DNA of 32,728 nt, taken from positions 1 through 32,728 of the IMG/VR virus record IMGVR_UViG_3300009515_000016; one strand, 5' to 3'. This document shows positions 1 through 5,592 of the stretch, one piece after another. Under the pieces are notes generated by a model. That model did not search any database. It was not told the DNA's origin and saw only the letters and a program-made list of their open reading frames with translations. The position numbers and the translations under genes are program-made. Source of the stretch: a virus. Each line of letters opens with the position of its first letter. Position 1 is the first letter of the stretch.

Positions 1-5
1 ATGTG

Positions 6-15
6 CCCTCCTTTT
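6..15 (-). promoter_or_regulatory. Strong ribosome binding site for a gene starting at the left edge
   Basis: On the minus strand the bases AAAAGGAGGG are followed by GCAC and then AT at the very edge (positions 2-1). This is a near-perfect Shine-Dalgarno with correct spacing for an ATG whose G would lie just outside the window. The early operon therefore continues to the left. If the window ends join as a circle, position 32728 supplies the missing G. Confidence 0.6.
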
Positions 16-27
16 CGTTGAGTTGAA

Positions 28-243
28 TTACCAATCCGTCGTCGTTGACTTGTCTTCGAGCTGAGCCGCGAGCTTCTCGAGCCTCACGCGCCGCTCGCCC
101 TTGATCCCTGCCAAGGCCCCCTCAAGCCAGGCCTCATGCATGGGCTTGGCGAGCGTTTCCGCCATGTCCTGGATTTCCTGGCAGTACCTCATGTGGGCCG
201 TCTCGCAGATCTCTTTGACCATGGCCAATTCTTCAGGCTTCAT
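28..243 (-). CDS. Small helical protein of unknown function (71 aa)
   Basis: Not recognised. The product is a short, charged, mostly helical protein (MKPEELAMVKEICETAH at the start) with no transmembrane segment or clear motif. The start was chosen at 243 because its ATG overlaps the TGA of the upstream XF1762-like gene as ATGA. A longer version opening at 345 would run deep into that gene. It is the last complete gene of the leftward early operon inside the window and is followed after about 15 bases by a strong ribosome binding site for another gene beyond the edge. The coupled position suggests an accessory early phage gene. Function is unknown. Confidence 0.65.
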   Translation of the reverse strand: MKPEELAMVKEICETAHMRYCQEIQDMAETLAKPMHEAWLEGALAGIKGERRVRLEKLAAQLEDKSTTTDW

Positions 244-731
244 GGCGACTCCCAGAGTAGCTTTTGCTCGGGGCGCTGAGCGGCCTGACGCAACCTGCCT
301 GGCCGCGTCCACTCGCCGCCCCCCGTGCGCCCAAGTAGCCTCCACCCGGCTCCGCGCAGGCTCTGCCCGCCCTCCTCGGGCAGCGTATAGGTAACGACGC
401 GCGTAAAGCCCATGGCCCTCGCAGCACGTCTAGCGGCGCCGTAGAGCATTGAGCACGCGTTCGCCGCGCCGTCGGTGCAGCAACGCGTGACCTCCGCGGT
501 GTATCCGTCGTCGAGCATCCGGGCGCTCGGGCGGCCGACGATCGCCACGCCCCGCACCCGCTCGTCAGAGTCGGCCACGCTTAGGACAAACTTGCACCCG
601 CGAGCCGGTTTCAGGTGTCGGTGCCGTTCGCTCACGAACGCGTTGGCGTCGCGCAGCGCAATCGGCTTCAGGTGGAGGTCCAGAGCGTTCTCATGGCCCT
701 CGTGCTTCTTCACCCTTTCAGCTGGCGTCAT
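240..731 (-). CDS. XF1762 family phage protein (GNAT acetyltransferase-like)
   Basis: 163 aa. The arrangement LxLKPIALRDANAFVSERHRHLKP near the N-terminus, then VGVAIVGRPSAR-like, EVTRCCTDGAANACSMLYGAARRAARAMGF, a YTLPEEGG segment and the final GAGWRLLG...GGEWTRPGR is the signature of the XF1762 family, known from phages and prophages and structurally like N-acetyltransferases. The substrate is unknown; DNA-base or protein modification is only a guess. It is coupled at both ends (ATGA with the upstream 81-aa gene and the downstream 71-aa gene). The family call rests on remembered sequence pattern and is fairly firm; biochemical activity is not established by the sequence. Confidence 0.8.
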   Translation of the reverse strand: MTPAERVKKHEGHENALDLHLKPIALRDANAFVSERHRHLKPARGCKFVLSVADSDERVRGVAIVGRPSARMLDDGYTAEVTRCCTDGAANACSMLYGAARRAARAMGFTRVVTYTLPEEGGQSLRGAGWRLLGRTGGGEWTRPGRLRQAAQRPEQKLLWESP

Positions 732-973
732 GGCTCCACCTTTCGTGAGTAGGGCGTGGGCTCCCAGTCAAAGCCAACCCGCCAAACACCATGCCCCTGG
801 ACTTCCACGTCAACGCCGGCCCCAAAGTCAGGATCGCCACTCAGCAAGTCAGCAGCGTAGGCCTCTGCGGCGTCTTGAGGGGTGGAAATGTCGATCACGT
901 CCACCCCTTCCCAGTCCGGCATGAACCTCTCCGGCACGTCGGGGCAGTGCTCCCGGCATTGGTACGTCTTCAT
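728..973 (-). CDS. Small phage protein of unknown function (81 aa)
   Basis: Not recognised with certainty. The product begins MKTYQCREHCPDVPERF and contains an acidic helix (TPQDAAEAYAADLL), then a beta-like segment (VDVEVQGHGVWRVGFDWEP), a layout common in small phage accessory proteins. The ATG at 973 overlaps the TGA of the RuvC-like gene (ATGA), so a longer reading from 1078 is rejected. Its own TGA overlaps the ATG of the XF1762-like gene. Two Cys and one His lie close together at the N-terminus (CREHC), but this is too little to call a metal site. Confidence 0.65.
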   Translation of the reverse strand: MKTYQCREHCPDVPERFMPDWEGVDVIDISTPQDAAEAYAADLLSGDPDFGAGVDVEVQGHGVWRVGFDWEPTPYSRKVEP

Positions 974-1461
974 TCCGATTCCTCCTCGTGGCATGCTGTG
1001 ATCCCGAGCTCGTCCAGGGCGTAGGCCAGCAAGCACAAAGCGTCGCCCTCGTTGTCGTCTGCTGGCTCGACGCCCCACCGATCCCTGGCGGCCTGGACCA
1101 TGGCGCCCTTCCCGGCGTTGCCCTTGCCCGTCGCGTGCTTTTTCAGCGCGCTCGGGTGGACCCTGGTGTAGATCGCCGTCTCAGGCAGTGCCGTCAGCAG
1201 CACGCCCTCAAAGTTGCAGCCCAGCCCGAAGCCGCTCTTGTTCCGCTGGTGCTGAATCGGTTCCTCGTAGTAGACGATCAGCGGCTGGTCAGGGCGCAGC
1301 GTTCCCAGCAGCCGCTCAACGAGCGCCTTCAGGCGGAGCAGCCGCATTTGTGGGTGCTCATTGCGTCGGCGACTAAGATCCTCCACGCCCGAGCTCAGCA
1401 CCCCGTCGCGCCACAAGGCCCAGCCAGTCTTGGTGGCCATGTCCAGAGCGAGAACGTTCAC
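970..1461 (-). CDS. RuvC-like Holliday junction resolvase / RNase H-fold nuclease
   Basis: 163 aa, typical length for a phage RuvC-like nuclease. The first acidic residue sits at D7 in LALDMATKTGWA, the second in the strand IVYYEEP (E66/E67), and the last acidic cluster is DDNEGDAL (E138, D140). A basic KKHATGKGNAGK segment near residues 107-119 matches the DNA-binding loop seen in these proteins. It probably cleaves branched DNA during replication or recombination, or clears junctions before packaging. The start codon is GTG at 1461, overlapping the upstream TGA as GTGA; its TGA overlaps the next ATG. Nearby is a RecA-fold ATPase, so the two probably belong to one DNA-processing module. Confidence 0.85.
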   Translation of the reverse strand: MNVLALDMATKTGWALWRDGVLSSGVEDLSRRRNEHPQMRLLRLKALVERLLGTLRPDQPLIVYYEEPIQHQRNKSGFGLGCNFEGVLLTALPETAIYTRVHPSALKKHATGKGNAGKGAMVQAARDRWGVEPADDNEGDALCLLAYALDELGITACHEEESE

Positions 1462-1712
1462 GCTCCCCCCCTCGCTACCGGCGCCAGGCCAGGAATTGCC
1501 GAGTCAATAACTCGGGCGAATTGTGGATTCCCCCGATATCGCTCAACCCGCAGCCACAGGTCGTCGCGTAACGCCCAGTGCTCTTCGCCGCTGGGCTCCA
1601 CGACGTGCCGCCAGGCGAACCCCTGCGACATGAGCACGGCCTGAAGCATGGTCCACTGCAACTCCTGTGCAGGGACATAACCGCGCTGTTTAAGCTGTTC
1701 TGCCGTGAGCAT
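1458..1712 (-). CDS. Hypothetical protein (84 aa)
   Basis: Not recognised. It starts MLTAEQLKQRGYVPAQELQW and has a compact mixed alpha/beta look with several Trp residues (HWALRDDLWLRVERYRGN). A GGAG about 9 bases before the ATG serves as ribosome binding site. It lies 85 bases downstream of the ATPase gene, separated by a strong hairpin, and its TGA overlaps the GTG of the RuvC-like gene. Its place suggests a role with the nuclease, but nothing in the sequence proves it. Confidence 0.6.
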   Translation of the reverse strand: MLTAEQLKQRGYVPAQELQWTMLQAVLMSQGFAWRHVVEPSGEEHWALRDDLWLRVERYRGNPQFARVIDSAIPGLAPVARGGA

Positions 1713-1733
1713 GTGTACGCACTCCGGGTAGGT

Positions 1734-1767
1734 GGGGCGACGGCGCCGAACGTGCCGCCGCCGCCCC
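1734..1767 (-). other. Intercistronic GC-rich hairpin
   Basis: Arms 1734-1745 and 1756-1767 form a 12-bp stem around a 10-base loop. In RNA from the minus strand the only imperfect pair is a G-U wobble, whereas plus-strand RNA would have an A-C mismatch, so the structure suits the transcript that is actually made. No U-tract follows, so it is not a classical intrinsic terminator. It could slow decay, trap a ribosome or attenuate transcription between the ATPase gene and the nuclease cluster. Confidence 0.6.
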
Positions 1768-1797
1768 TGGTCGGGAAAAGACTGTTTCGTTGTTTTC

Positions 1798-2817
1798 TTA
1801 GCCCAGCTCCTTGAGCTCCTCTTCGCTTAGCTCTGGGACTGTCGCGGGCTCACCCTGCTCAGGGGCTGGTGCAGGACCCTGAGCTGCGCGCAGCTCCGCC
1901 TGGAATGTCTCAAAGCGCCTGGCGATCTTCGGAATAGCCTGGCGCAAGAACTCCACGTTGCCAGTATTGGCCTCTATCCAGGCGTACAGCTCGGATTGCT
2001 GGGTCGTAGGGAACTGGGCAATGACGGGCCTCGCCTCTGCCATGAGACGATCCCACTCTGTGGACTTAATGCTTCTCTTGGGTAATCGCGTGGGCTTGCC
2101 GTACCCACCAGGAGCCGCCCAGTCCTCGAGTATCTTCGCCAGCTTCGCCCCTGGCTGATTCCCGGTGTAGCTGACCAGCTCAGGGCAGCGAGTCTTATCC
2201 ACCACGCACGCTCCACCGTCCTGCATTCTGAAGACGCAATCAAACTCGTAATCCAAGTCTTTCTGAGCGTCAGCCTGCAAGCCAATCTTCTGAGGGCGCT
2301 TCTTGCCTCGGTCCTCCGTGATCTCCCATTGTGTCTTCGCGCGAACGGTGCAAATCACGTGACCCGGATAGTCCAGCAGGCACTGAATCAGGCGCTTTTG
2401 AATCGGCTTGGTCTCAGACCACGCCGACCACGTGTTACCGCGGTACTTCGCCTGGGCGATCTTGTCGTTTCGACTTACGAGCTCCTCCCAGCCGTGAGTG
2501 AGGGAGTCCACGACACAGACCCCATACCCAGCATTCCCCGCCTCTTGGAGTTTGTGCATGTAAGTCTCGTAGCGAAAGTCACCAAGGTTGCAGCTATCGA
2601 ACTCCAGCTTGATACCTCCGCCACCGTCGCAACGAAGCTCCTCGCCCGCGTATTTAGCCGCCGAACCCCGCTCAGAATCAATGACAGCAATCTTCTGTCC
2701 CTTTGCCAGGAAGGTAGCCAGGGCCAGGGCCGTGTACGTCTTCCCTGATCCACTTGGCCCAATCAATGCAACCCGCAGGTACTTCTGCTGGGCAATTGCC
2801 GGTGTGAAGCTAGTCAT
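1798..2817 (-). CDS. RecA-fold AAA ATPase, phage AAA_24 / Sak4-like recombination protein
   Basis: 339 aa. Walker A is GPSGSGKT at residues 20-27; a likely Walker B is VCVVDS at about 100-105 followed by THGWEEL. The region AVIDSERGSAAKYAG after the first helix and the KTRCPELV strand later fit the phage nucleotide-binding AAA_24 group, some of which act as single-strand annealing/recombination (Sak4-type) ATPases. The N-terminal 230 residues hold the ATPase; the C-terminal 110 are helical with a Pro/Glu-rich end. Its ATG overlaps the TGA of the upstream small zinc-ribbon gene. No SSB or helicase gene is seen nearby, so it and the RuvC-like nuclease are the only visible DNA-processing enzymes here. 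Confidence 0.8.
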   Translation of the reverse strand: MTSFTPAIAQQKYLRVALIGPSGSGKTYTALALATFLAKGQKIAVIDSERGSAAKYAGEELRCDGGGGIKLEFDSCNLGDFRYETYMHKLQEAGNAGYGVCVVDSLTHGWEELVSRNDKIAQAKYRGNTWSAWSETKPIQKRLIQCLLDYPGHVICTVRAKTQWEITEDRGKKRPQKIGLQADAQKDLDYEFDCVFRMQDGGACVVDKTRCPELVSYTGNQPGAKLAKILEDWAAPGGYGKPTRLPKRSIKSTEWDRLMAEARPVIAQFPTTQQSELYAWIEANTGNVEFLRQAIPKIARRFETFQAELRAAQGPAPAPEQGEPATVPELSEEELKELG

Positions 2818-3047
2818 TTCCTACCCCCATGCGAAATCTCAAAATGCGCATGCGTCCTACCCTCAGCGTCGATCGGCACACGCTTTCCATTCTCATAGCG
2901 CCACAGAACTCTGACCTTGAAGCCTGCATGGGCGCACTCATGGCAAGGCCTTGCGTCTTTGGCGAATCTCGTCAACAGCGACTCTTTCCTCTGGAGCGCG
3001 CGAAGGCGCTCCAACTCCGACAGGGCAACGAAGGGATAACCGCTCAT
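2814..3047 (-). CDS. Small Cys/His protein, possible zinc ribbon (77 aa)
   Basis: Not recognised as a named family. It starts MSGYPFVALSELERLR at 3047, where the ATG overlaps the upstream TGA (ATGA); a longer frame from 3125 would run inside the neighbour. A CHEC pair (C35, C38) is followed by a strand with WRYENGKRVPID and then His residues at about 66, 68 and 73, a layout seen in small phage zinc-ribbon-like proteins. Metal binding is an inference. It precedes and is coupled to the ATPase gene. Confidence 0.6.
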   Translation of the reverse strand: MSGYPFVALSELERLRALQRKESLLTRFAKDARPCHECAHAGFKVRVLWRYENGKRVPIDAEGRTHAHFEISHGGRK

Positions 3048-3256
3048 AGCCCCGACCCCTTCTGGTGCCTGGTGCAGTGCGTCTGGCTCACCTCGAGGTC
3101 CCAGTTGTTCAGCACCTGGTTGCACTCCTTGCAGTGCAGCGTTTCGCGCACCACTGAGCCGTGGTCACAGTGTTTGCACGGGACCAAGCCCACCCCAGCC
3201 CAGTCCTTGAGCACCGCGTTCCCGCCGCAGATTGAGCACTTGCCTACAGCGACCAT
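3044..3256 (-). CDS. Small zinc-ribbon protein with three CxxC knuckles (70 aa)
   Basis: The product has CxxC pairs at residues 7/10, 27/30 and 42/45 plus a later HC...H (60-64), so it very probably binds one or two zinc ions. The ATG at 3256 was chosen because GAGGTG lies 6 bases upstream; the in-frame GTG at 3265 would sit inside that site. It overlaps the end of the upstream 87-aa gene by 13 bases and is ATGA-coupled to the next gene. The knuckle CKHCDHGSV resembles DnaJ-type or generic phage zinc-ribbon sequences. It may be a nucleic-acid or protein adaptor; no function is claimed. Confidence 0.65.
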   Translation of the reverse strand: MVAVGKCSICGGNAVLKDWAGVGLVPCKHCDHGSVVRETLHCKECNQVLNNWDLEVSQTHCTRHQKGSGL

Positions 3257-3507
3257 TCGACGCACCTCTTTTCGATCGCGTGCCCGATCGCCTTAAGCCT
3301 GGGCAGGTCGTGCTCGTCTACGATTGACAATAGATCGTCGGCCAGGGATTTCAGGGCGATTCCGTGCGCCTCGTCGCGGCCATTGCGGAGCAACTCAAGG
3401 CAGCGATTCCCGACCCGAGCCGCAACGTCCAGCTCGTCTATGAGCTCAGCCACGGCGAGCATGTGTGCCGTTCGGTCAAGGCGCCTTGGCCTTGTGTAGC
3501 GGCTCAT
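3244..3507 (-). CDS. Hypothetical helical protein (87 aa)
   Basis: Not recognised. It has a basic N-terminus (MSRYTRPRRLDRTAH) followed by amphipathic helices rich in Leu, Asp and Arg. No membrane segment, Cys pairs or known motif. Its ATG overlaps the TGA of the BRO-N gene as ATGA, and its end overlaps the start of the zinc-ribbon gene. It is probably a small regulatory or accessory early protein. Confidence 0.55.
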   Translation of the reverse strand: MSRYTRPRRLDRTAHMLAVAELIDELDVAARVGNRCLELLRNGRDEAHGIALKSLADDLLSIVDEHDLPRLKAIGHAIEKRCVEWSL

Positions 3508-4118
3508 GCTTCACCGCCTTCACACAACCGCCCGGCTGTCGCCGCCGCCTTGCCCTGGTCTTCAAGGTTTCCACTGCTGCCGTGCATGAACTCGAGGTGA
3601 GTCTGCCGAGGGTCCTCCTCCGGAGGACCGTAGTGCCTCACCATGGCTAGACCGTAGCCAAATGTGCTCTTGAGCTTGTCGTAGGCGAGGTTGTACCCAA
3701 TCAGCGCTTCCTGCTGGGCGCGTATCGTTCTCTGATCCCACTCATACGACTCACGCGAAATCAAAACCTTTTCGCCGCGCCGAATTTCTCTAAGCGTTCT
3801 GACAATCCACTTCCGAAACTTCTTGCCAGCTGCCGTCCTGGAAACAATGGCGATCTCCATGACCCCGTCTTCGTGAATAACCGTGAAATTCTGGGCTCCA
3901 GAGGGTGTCTTCAGTTTGACGACCCCCTTGTATTCGTCGATATCTAGGTCATTTCGGCTGATTAGCTGGTGCACCTCTTTCTTGTGCTTGTAGCCAAGGG
4001 CCTTGGTGATTTGAGCGAGAGTCATGTAGAAATCGCCGTTGTCGTCGAAGATCTCGAATGGCTCGCCGTTGAATTCCCGAGTGAGTCTTCTCAGGTTGTT
4101 CTGTTCGTTGTTCTTCAC
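3504..4118 (-). CDS. BRO-N domain protein, antirepressor-like
   Basis: 204 aa. Residues about 12-118 carry a BRO N-terminal DNA-binding domain: REFNGEPFEIFDDNGDFYMTL, then ITKALGYKHKKEVHQLI, a KTPSGAQNFTVIHEDGV strand, and SRTAAGKKFRKWIVRTLREIRRG, the family's closing helix. The C-terminal 85 residues match no domain I know. Such proteins commonly act as phage antirepressors or early regulators. The start is GTG at 4118, overlapping the TGA of the 100-aa gene (GTGA). No CI-like repressor partner is recognisable in the window, so what it would antagonise is open. Confidence 0.85.
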   Translation of the reverse strand: MKNNEQNNLRRLTREFNGEPFEIFDDNGDFYMTLAQITKALGYKHKKEVHQLISRNDLDIDEYKGVVKLKTPSGAQNFTVIHEDGVMEIAIVSRTAAGKKFRKWIVRTLREIRRGEKVLISRESYEWDQRTIRAQQEALIGYNLAYDKLKSTFGYGLAMVRHYGPPEEDPRQTHLEFMHGSSGNLEDQGKAAATAGRLCEGGEA

Positions 4119-4417
4119 TTAGCCGCCTCCAAGTCCTGGAGATAGCGGTAAATGACCCCCATTCCCAGCACGAGACGCTGCTGAGGCAGGACTATGTCTA
4201 TGCGCCCCGGTATCTCCCAGTAGCCGCTCAAGAACCTGCGATACGCCCAGTGATAACTGCGCCTATTTATGACGCCGAGCTCTTTTATTGTGAGCTTGCT
4301 GTAAGGGTCTATCCCGAACGGGTGATCGTCTGCGGACCAGCCTTGCCTTTTGCATAGGTCAGCCCAGAACCCCTGTAGGGTTTGCCCTTCTCGGGCAGCC
4401 GGAATCGTACTTGGCAT
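4115..4417 (-). CDS. Hypothetical first gene of the early operon (100 aa)
   Basis: Not recognised. The start ATG at 4417 has AGGAG four bases upstream; the longer option from 4441 ignores that site. The sequence has a Trp-rich N-terminal half (FWADLCKRQGWSADDHPFG) and a basic middle (INRRSYHWAYRRFLSGYWEIPGR), and ends in a helix. It could be a small DNA-binding regulator, being first after the control region and coupled (GTGA) to the BRO-N gene, but no helix-turn-helix is convincing. Confidence 0.65.
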   Translation of the reverse strand: MPSTIPAAREGQTLQGFWADLCKRQGWSADDHPFGIDPYSKLTIKELGVINRRSYHWAYRRFLSGYWEIPGRIDIVLPQQRLVLGMGVIYRYLQDLEAAK

Positions 4418-4713
4418 TGTGCTCCTGCCATGTACGCCCACTTGCCAGCGTCCCGCAGTGCGGTTACAAGCAAGCTAGCGCATTTGCGTTAGGGACTAGC
4501 ACTCGCATCCGGGTTTCAAGCGTGACGACGGGTGCTAGTCCTGCCTTAAAGTTGCGCCCAGGTTACCGGATCCCCCCGATACGCAGGCAGCAAAAAAACT
4601 CCAAAAATTATCAATAACTGTAACTTTTTTAGACTCAGTTACCTGCGATCAATGGCTCATTAGCCCTCAAAATGGCGAAGTTTGACAAATTTGGTAATTT
4701 TTTGCACTCAGCT
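4418..4713. promoter_or_regulatory. Probable control region for the leftward early operon
   Basis: About 296 bases without a convincing gene, clearly AT-richer than its surroundings in the part near 4590-4700. It contains a 10-bp dyad (4493-4502 and 4532-4541), a smaller GTAAC/GTTAC inverted pair near 4620-4642, and a minus-strand GATAAT that could be a -10 box near 4610 but lacks a good -35. Being directly upstream of the first early gene, it most likely carries the promoter and operators. Exact boxes cannot be set by eye. Confidence 0.45.
4493..4541. repeat. 10-bp inverted repeat, candidate operator
   Basis: The arms GGACTAGCAC and GTGCTAGTCC are exact reverse complements separated by 29 bases. 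They lie about 75-125 bases upstream of the first early gene. The wide spacing fits two half-sites or two dimers bound on the same DNA face rather than an RNA hairpin. Confidence 0.55.
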
Positions 4714-5097
4714 TCAGGGTGCAGCTTGAAGCCGATACTCAGACTGCAACCACTCGTCGATTTGTGGCCAGTCTTCACCAGCGAACTCTATGAGCCTCCC
4801 CAGGCTGCCTCCACCGGACGTGTCGTAAATTCGGTTGCTGCGACGAAACAGCTCTCGCTTTAGGTCGGTGACGCTGCATAGAAGGGGGCTATCGTCAGAG
4901 GCCAGGCCCAGCACAGTCGCAGTGAAATCCTCGAGGCTAGATATCCACGAAGGCCTGACGCCATGGGAGGACGTGCAGACCAGCTGCCCGACCTGAAATG
5001 AGTGCCGTGCAATCTGAATCATTAGGCGCTTTCGGGCGCCGTCAGGCGCGCTCGAGGCGTTGATTGCCGCGGCTATATAGGACTCGAACCCGACCAC
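4714..5097 (-). CDS. Hypothetical protein beside attP (127 aa)
   Basis: Not recognised. The start is GTG at 5097 with an excellent GGGAGGT site a few bases upstream, which makes this a real gene despite its isolation. The product begins MVGFESYIAAAINASSAPDG, is mixed helical, and ends DWPQIDEWLQSEYRLQAAP. No membrane segment, no metal site and no helix-turn-helix I would defend. It stands alone between the attP region and the early control region, a place where phages often keep excision factors, superinfection-exclusion or lysogeny genes; that is context only. Confidence 0.6.
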   Translation of the reverse strand: MVGFESYIAAAINASSAPDGARKRLMIQIARHSFQVGQLVCTSSHGVRPSWISSLEDFTATVLGLASDDSPLLCSVTDLKRELFRRSNRIYDTSGGGSLGRLIEFAGEDWPQIDEWLQSEYRLQAAP

Positions 5098-5327
5098 TGC
5101 TTACCTCCCGACCAAAGGAACTCAATTAGAAATGACTTCAAGGGCGACTGTCTATAATCAATAGGCCCTAAAAACCGAGAACTTTGTTCACGAAATGACC
5201 CTCTGTTAATTAGATCCACCAGGGTTTTGTTAGGGTCTCGTGGCTGAATGGTGACAAATCGCCGAAAGTGGCGCCCAAGAACTGCCTTGGATAGGGCCTG
5301 AGAATCCCGACTGGGCAGCCAAATCTA

Positions 5328-5352
5328 TGACTGCCCAATTGACTGCCCAAGC
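5328..5352. repeat. Left paired arm-type repeat (candidate integrase arm site)
   Basis: Two tandem 12-mers, GACTGCCCAATT and GACTGCCCAAGC. The same pair recurs at 5568-5592 with only two base differences over 25 positions, exactly 240 bases away and in the same orientation. An inverted CTGGGCAG at 5311-5318 may be a further half-site. Short direct repeats on both sides of a core are typical binding sites of the integrase N-terminal domain. Confidence 0.6.
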
Positions 5353-5411
5353 CAGTGCAAGAAATGCCATAAAACCAGCAGTTTCAGCAAACAGGATTGT
5401 CGTCCAGGAGG

Positions 5412-5445
5412 GGCCTTGCGCCGGGGCGACCGGGACCGCAAGGCC
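5412..5445. repeat. GC-rich inverted repeat inside attP
   Basis: Arms GGCCTTGCG (5412-5420) and CGCAAGGCC (5437-5445) pair perfectly; an inner CCGG/CCGG adds four more pairs. No T-run follows on either strand, so a simple terminator is unlikely. It lies between the left arm repeats and the core and may bind an accessory bending or excision protein. Confidence 0.5.
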
Positions 5446-5469
5446 ATACAGCGCAGGCACTTGAGCATA

Positions 5470-5511
5470 TAACCCCGACTGGATTCGAACCAGCGACCTA
5501 CGGTTTAGGAA
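5470..5511 (-). other. attP: attP core: 3' half of a tRNA-Arg(CCU) gene
   Basis: Read on the minus strand this segment follows tRNA rules from the anticodon loop to the discriminator base. The loop is TTCCTAA with anticodon CCU (5507-5509), then the anticodon-stem strand ACCGT, variable loop AGGTC, T-arm GCTGG-TTCGAAT-CCAGT, acceptor strand CGGGGTT and A. The bases 5' of the loop do not complete the anticodon stem or a D-arm, so it is only the 3' half, as in an attP matching a tRNA attachment site. No CCA follows. Confidence 0.8.
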
Positions 5512-5567
5512 ACTGGCGCCAATATCACAAACCGCTACAGAGGAGGCATTTACATGGCTGTGTTTTT

Positions 5568-5592
5568 TGACTGCCCAATTTACTGCCCAGGC
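5568..5592. repeat. Right paired arm-type repeat (candidate integrase arm site)
   Basis: Tandem GACTGCCCAATT and TACTGCCCAGGC, matching the left pair at 5328-5352. It overlaps the last codons and the stop of the integrase gene. Together the two pairs bracket the tRNA-like core. Confidence 0.6.

Larger units (their letters stand above)
5098..5579. other. Non-coding attP region
   Basis: Some 480 bases between the integrase stop and the next leftward gene. From left to right it holds an AT-rich stretch (about 5140-5240), a pair of tandem 12-mers (5328-5352), a GC-rich inverted repeat (5412-5445), a tRNA-like core (5470-5511) and, just inside the integrase end, a second pair of 12-mers (5568-5592). 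This is the expected build of a tyrosine-integrase attP. A long reading frame crossing it is a shadow of the integrase strand. Confidence 0.7.

Noticed and set aside
988-1644. A 218-residue plus-strand frame opposite the RuvC-like gene
   Set aside because: Composition is that of antisense coding DNA, with no ribosome binding site, and it covers a well-supported nuclease gene.
5079-5097. tRNA T-arm-like GGTTCGAGTCC at the start of the 127-aa gene
   Set aside because: No anticodon arm, variable loop or acceptor fits around it, and it is explained as the first codons of a gene with a strong ribosome binding site.
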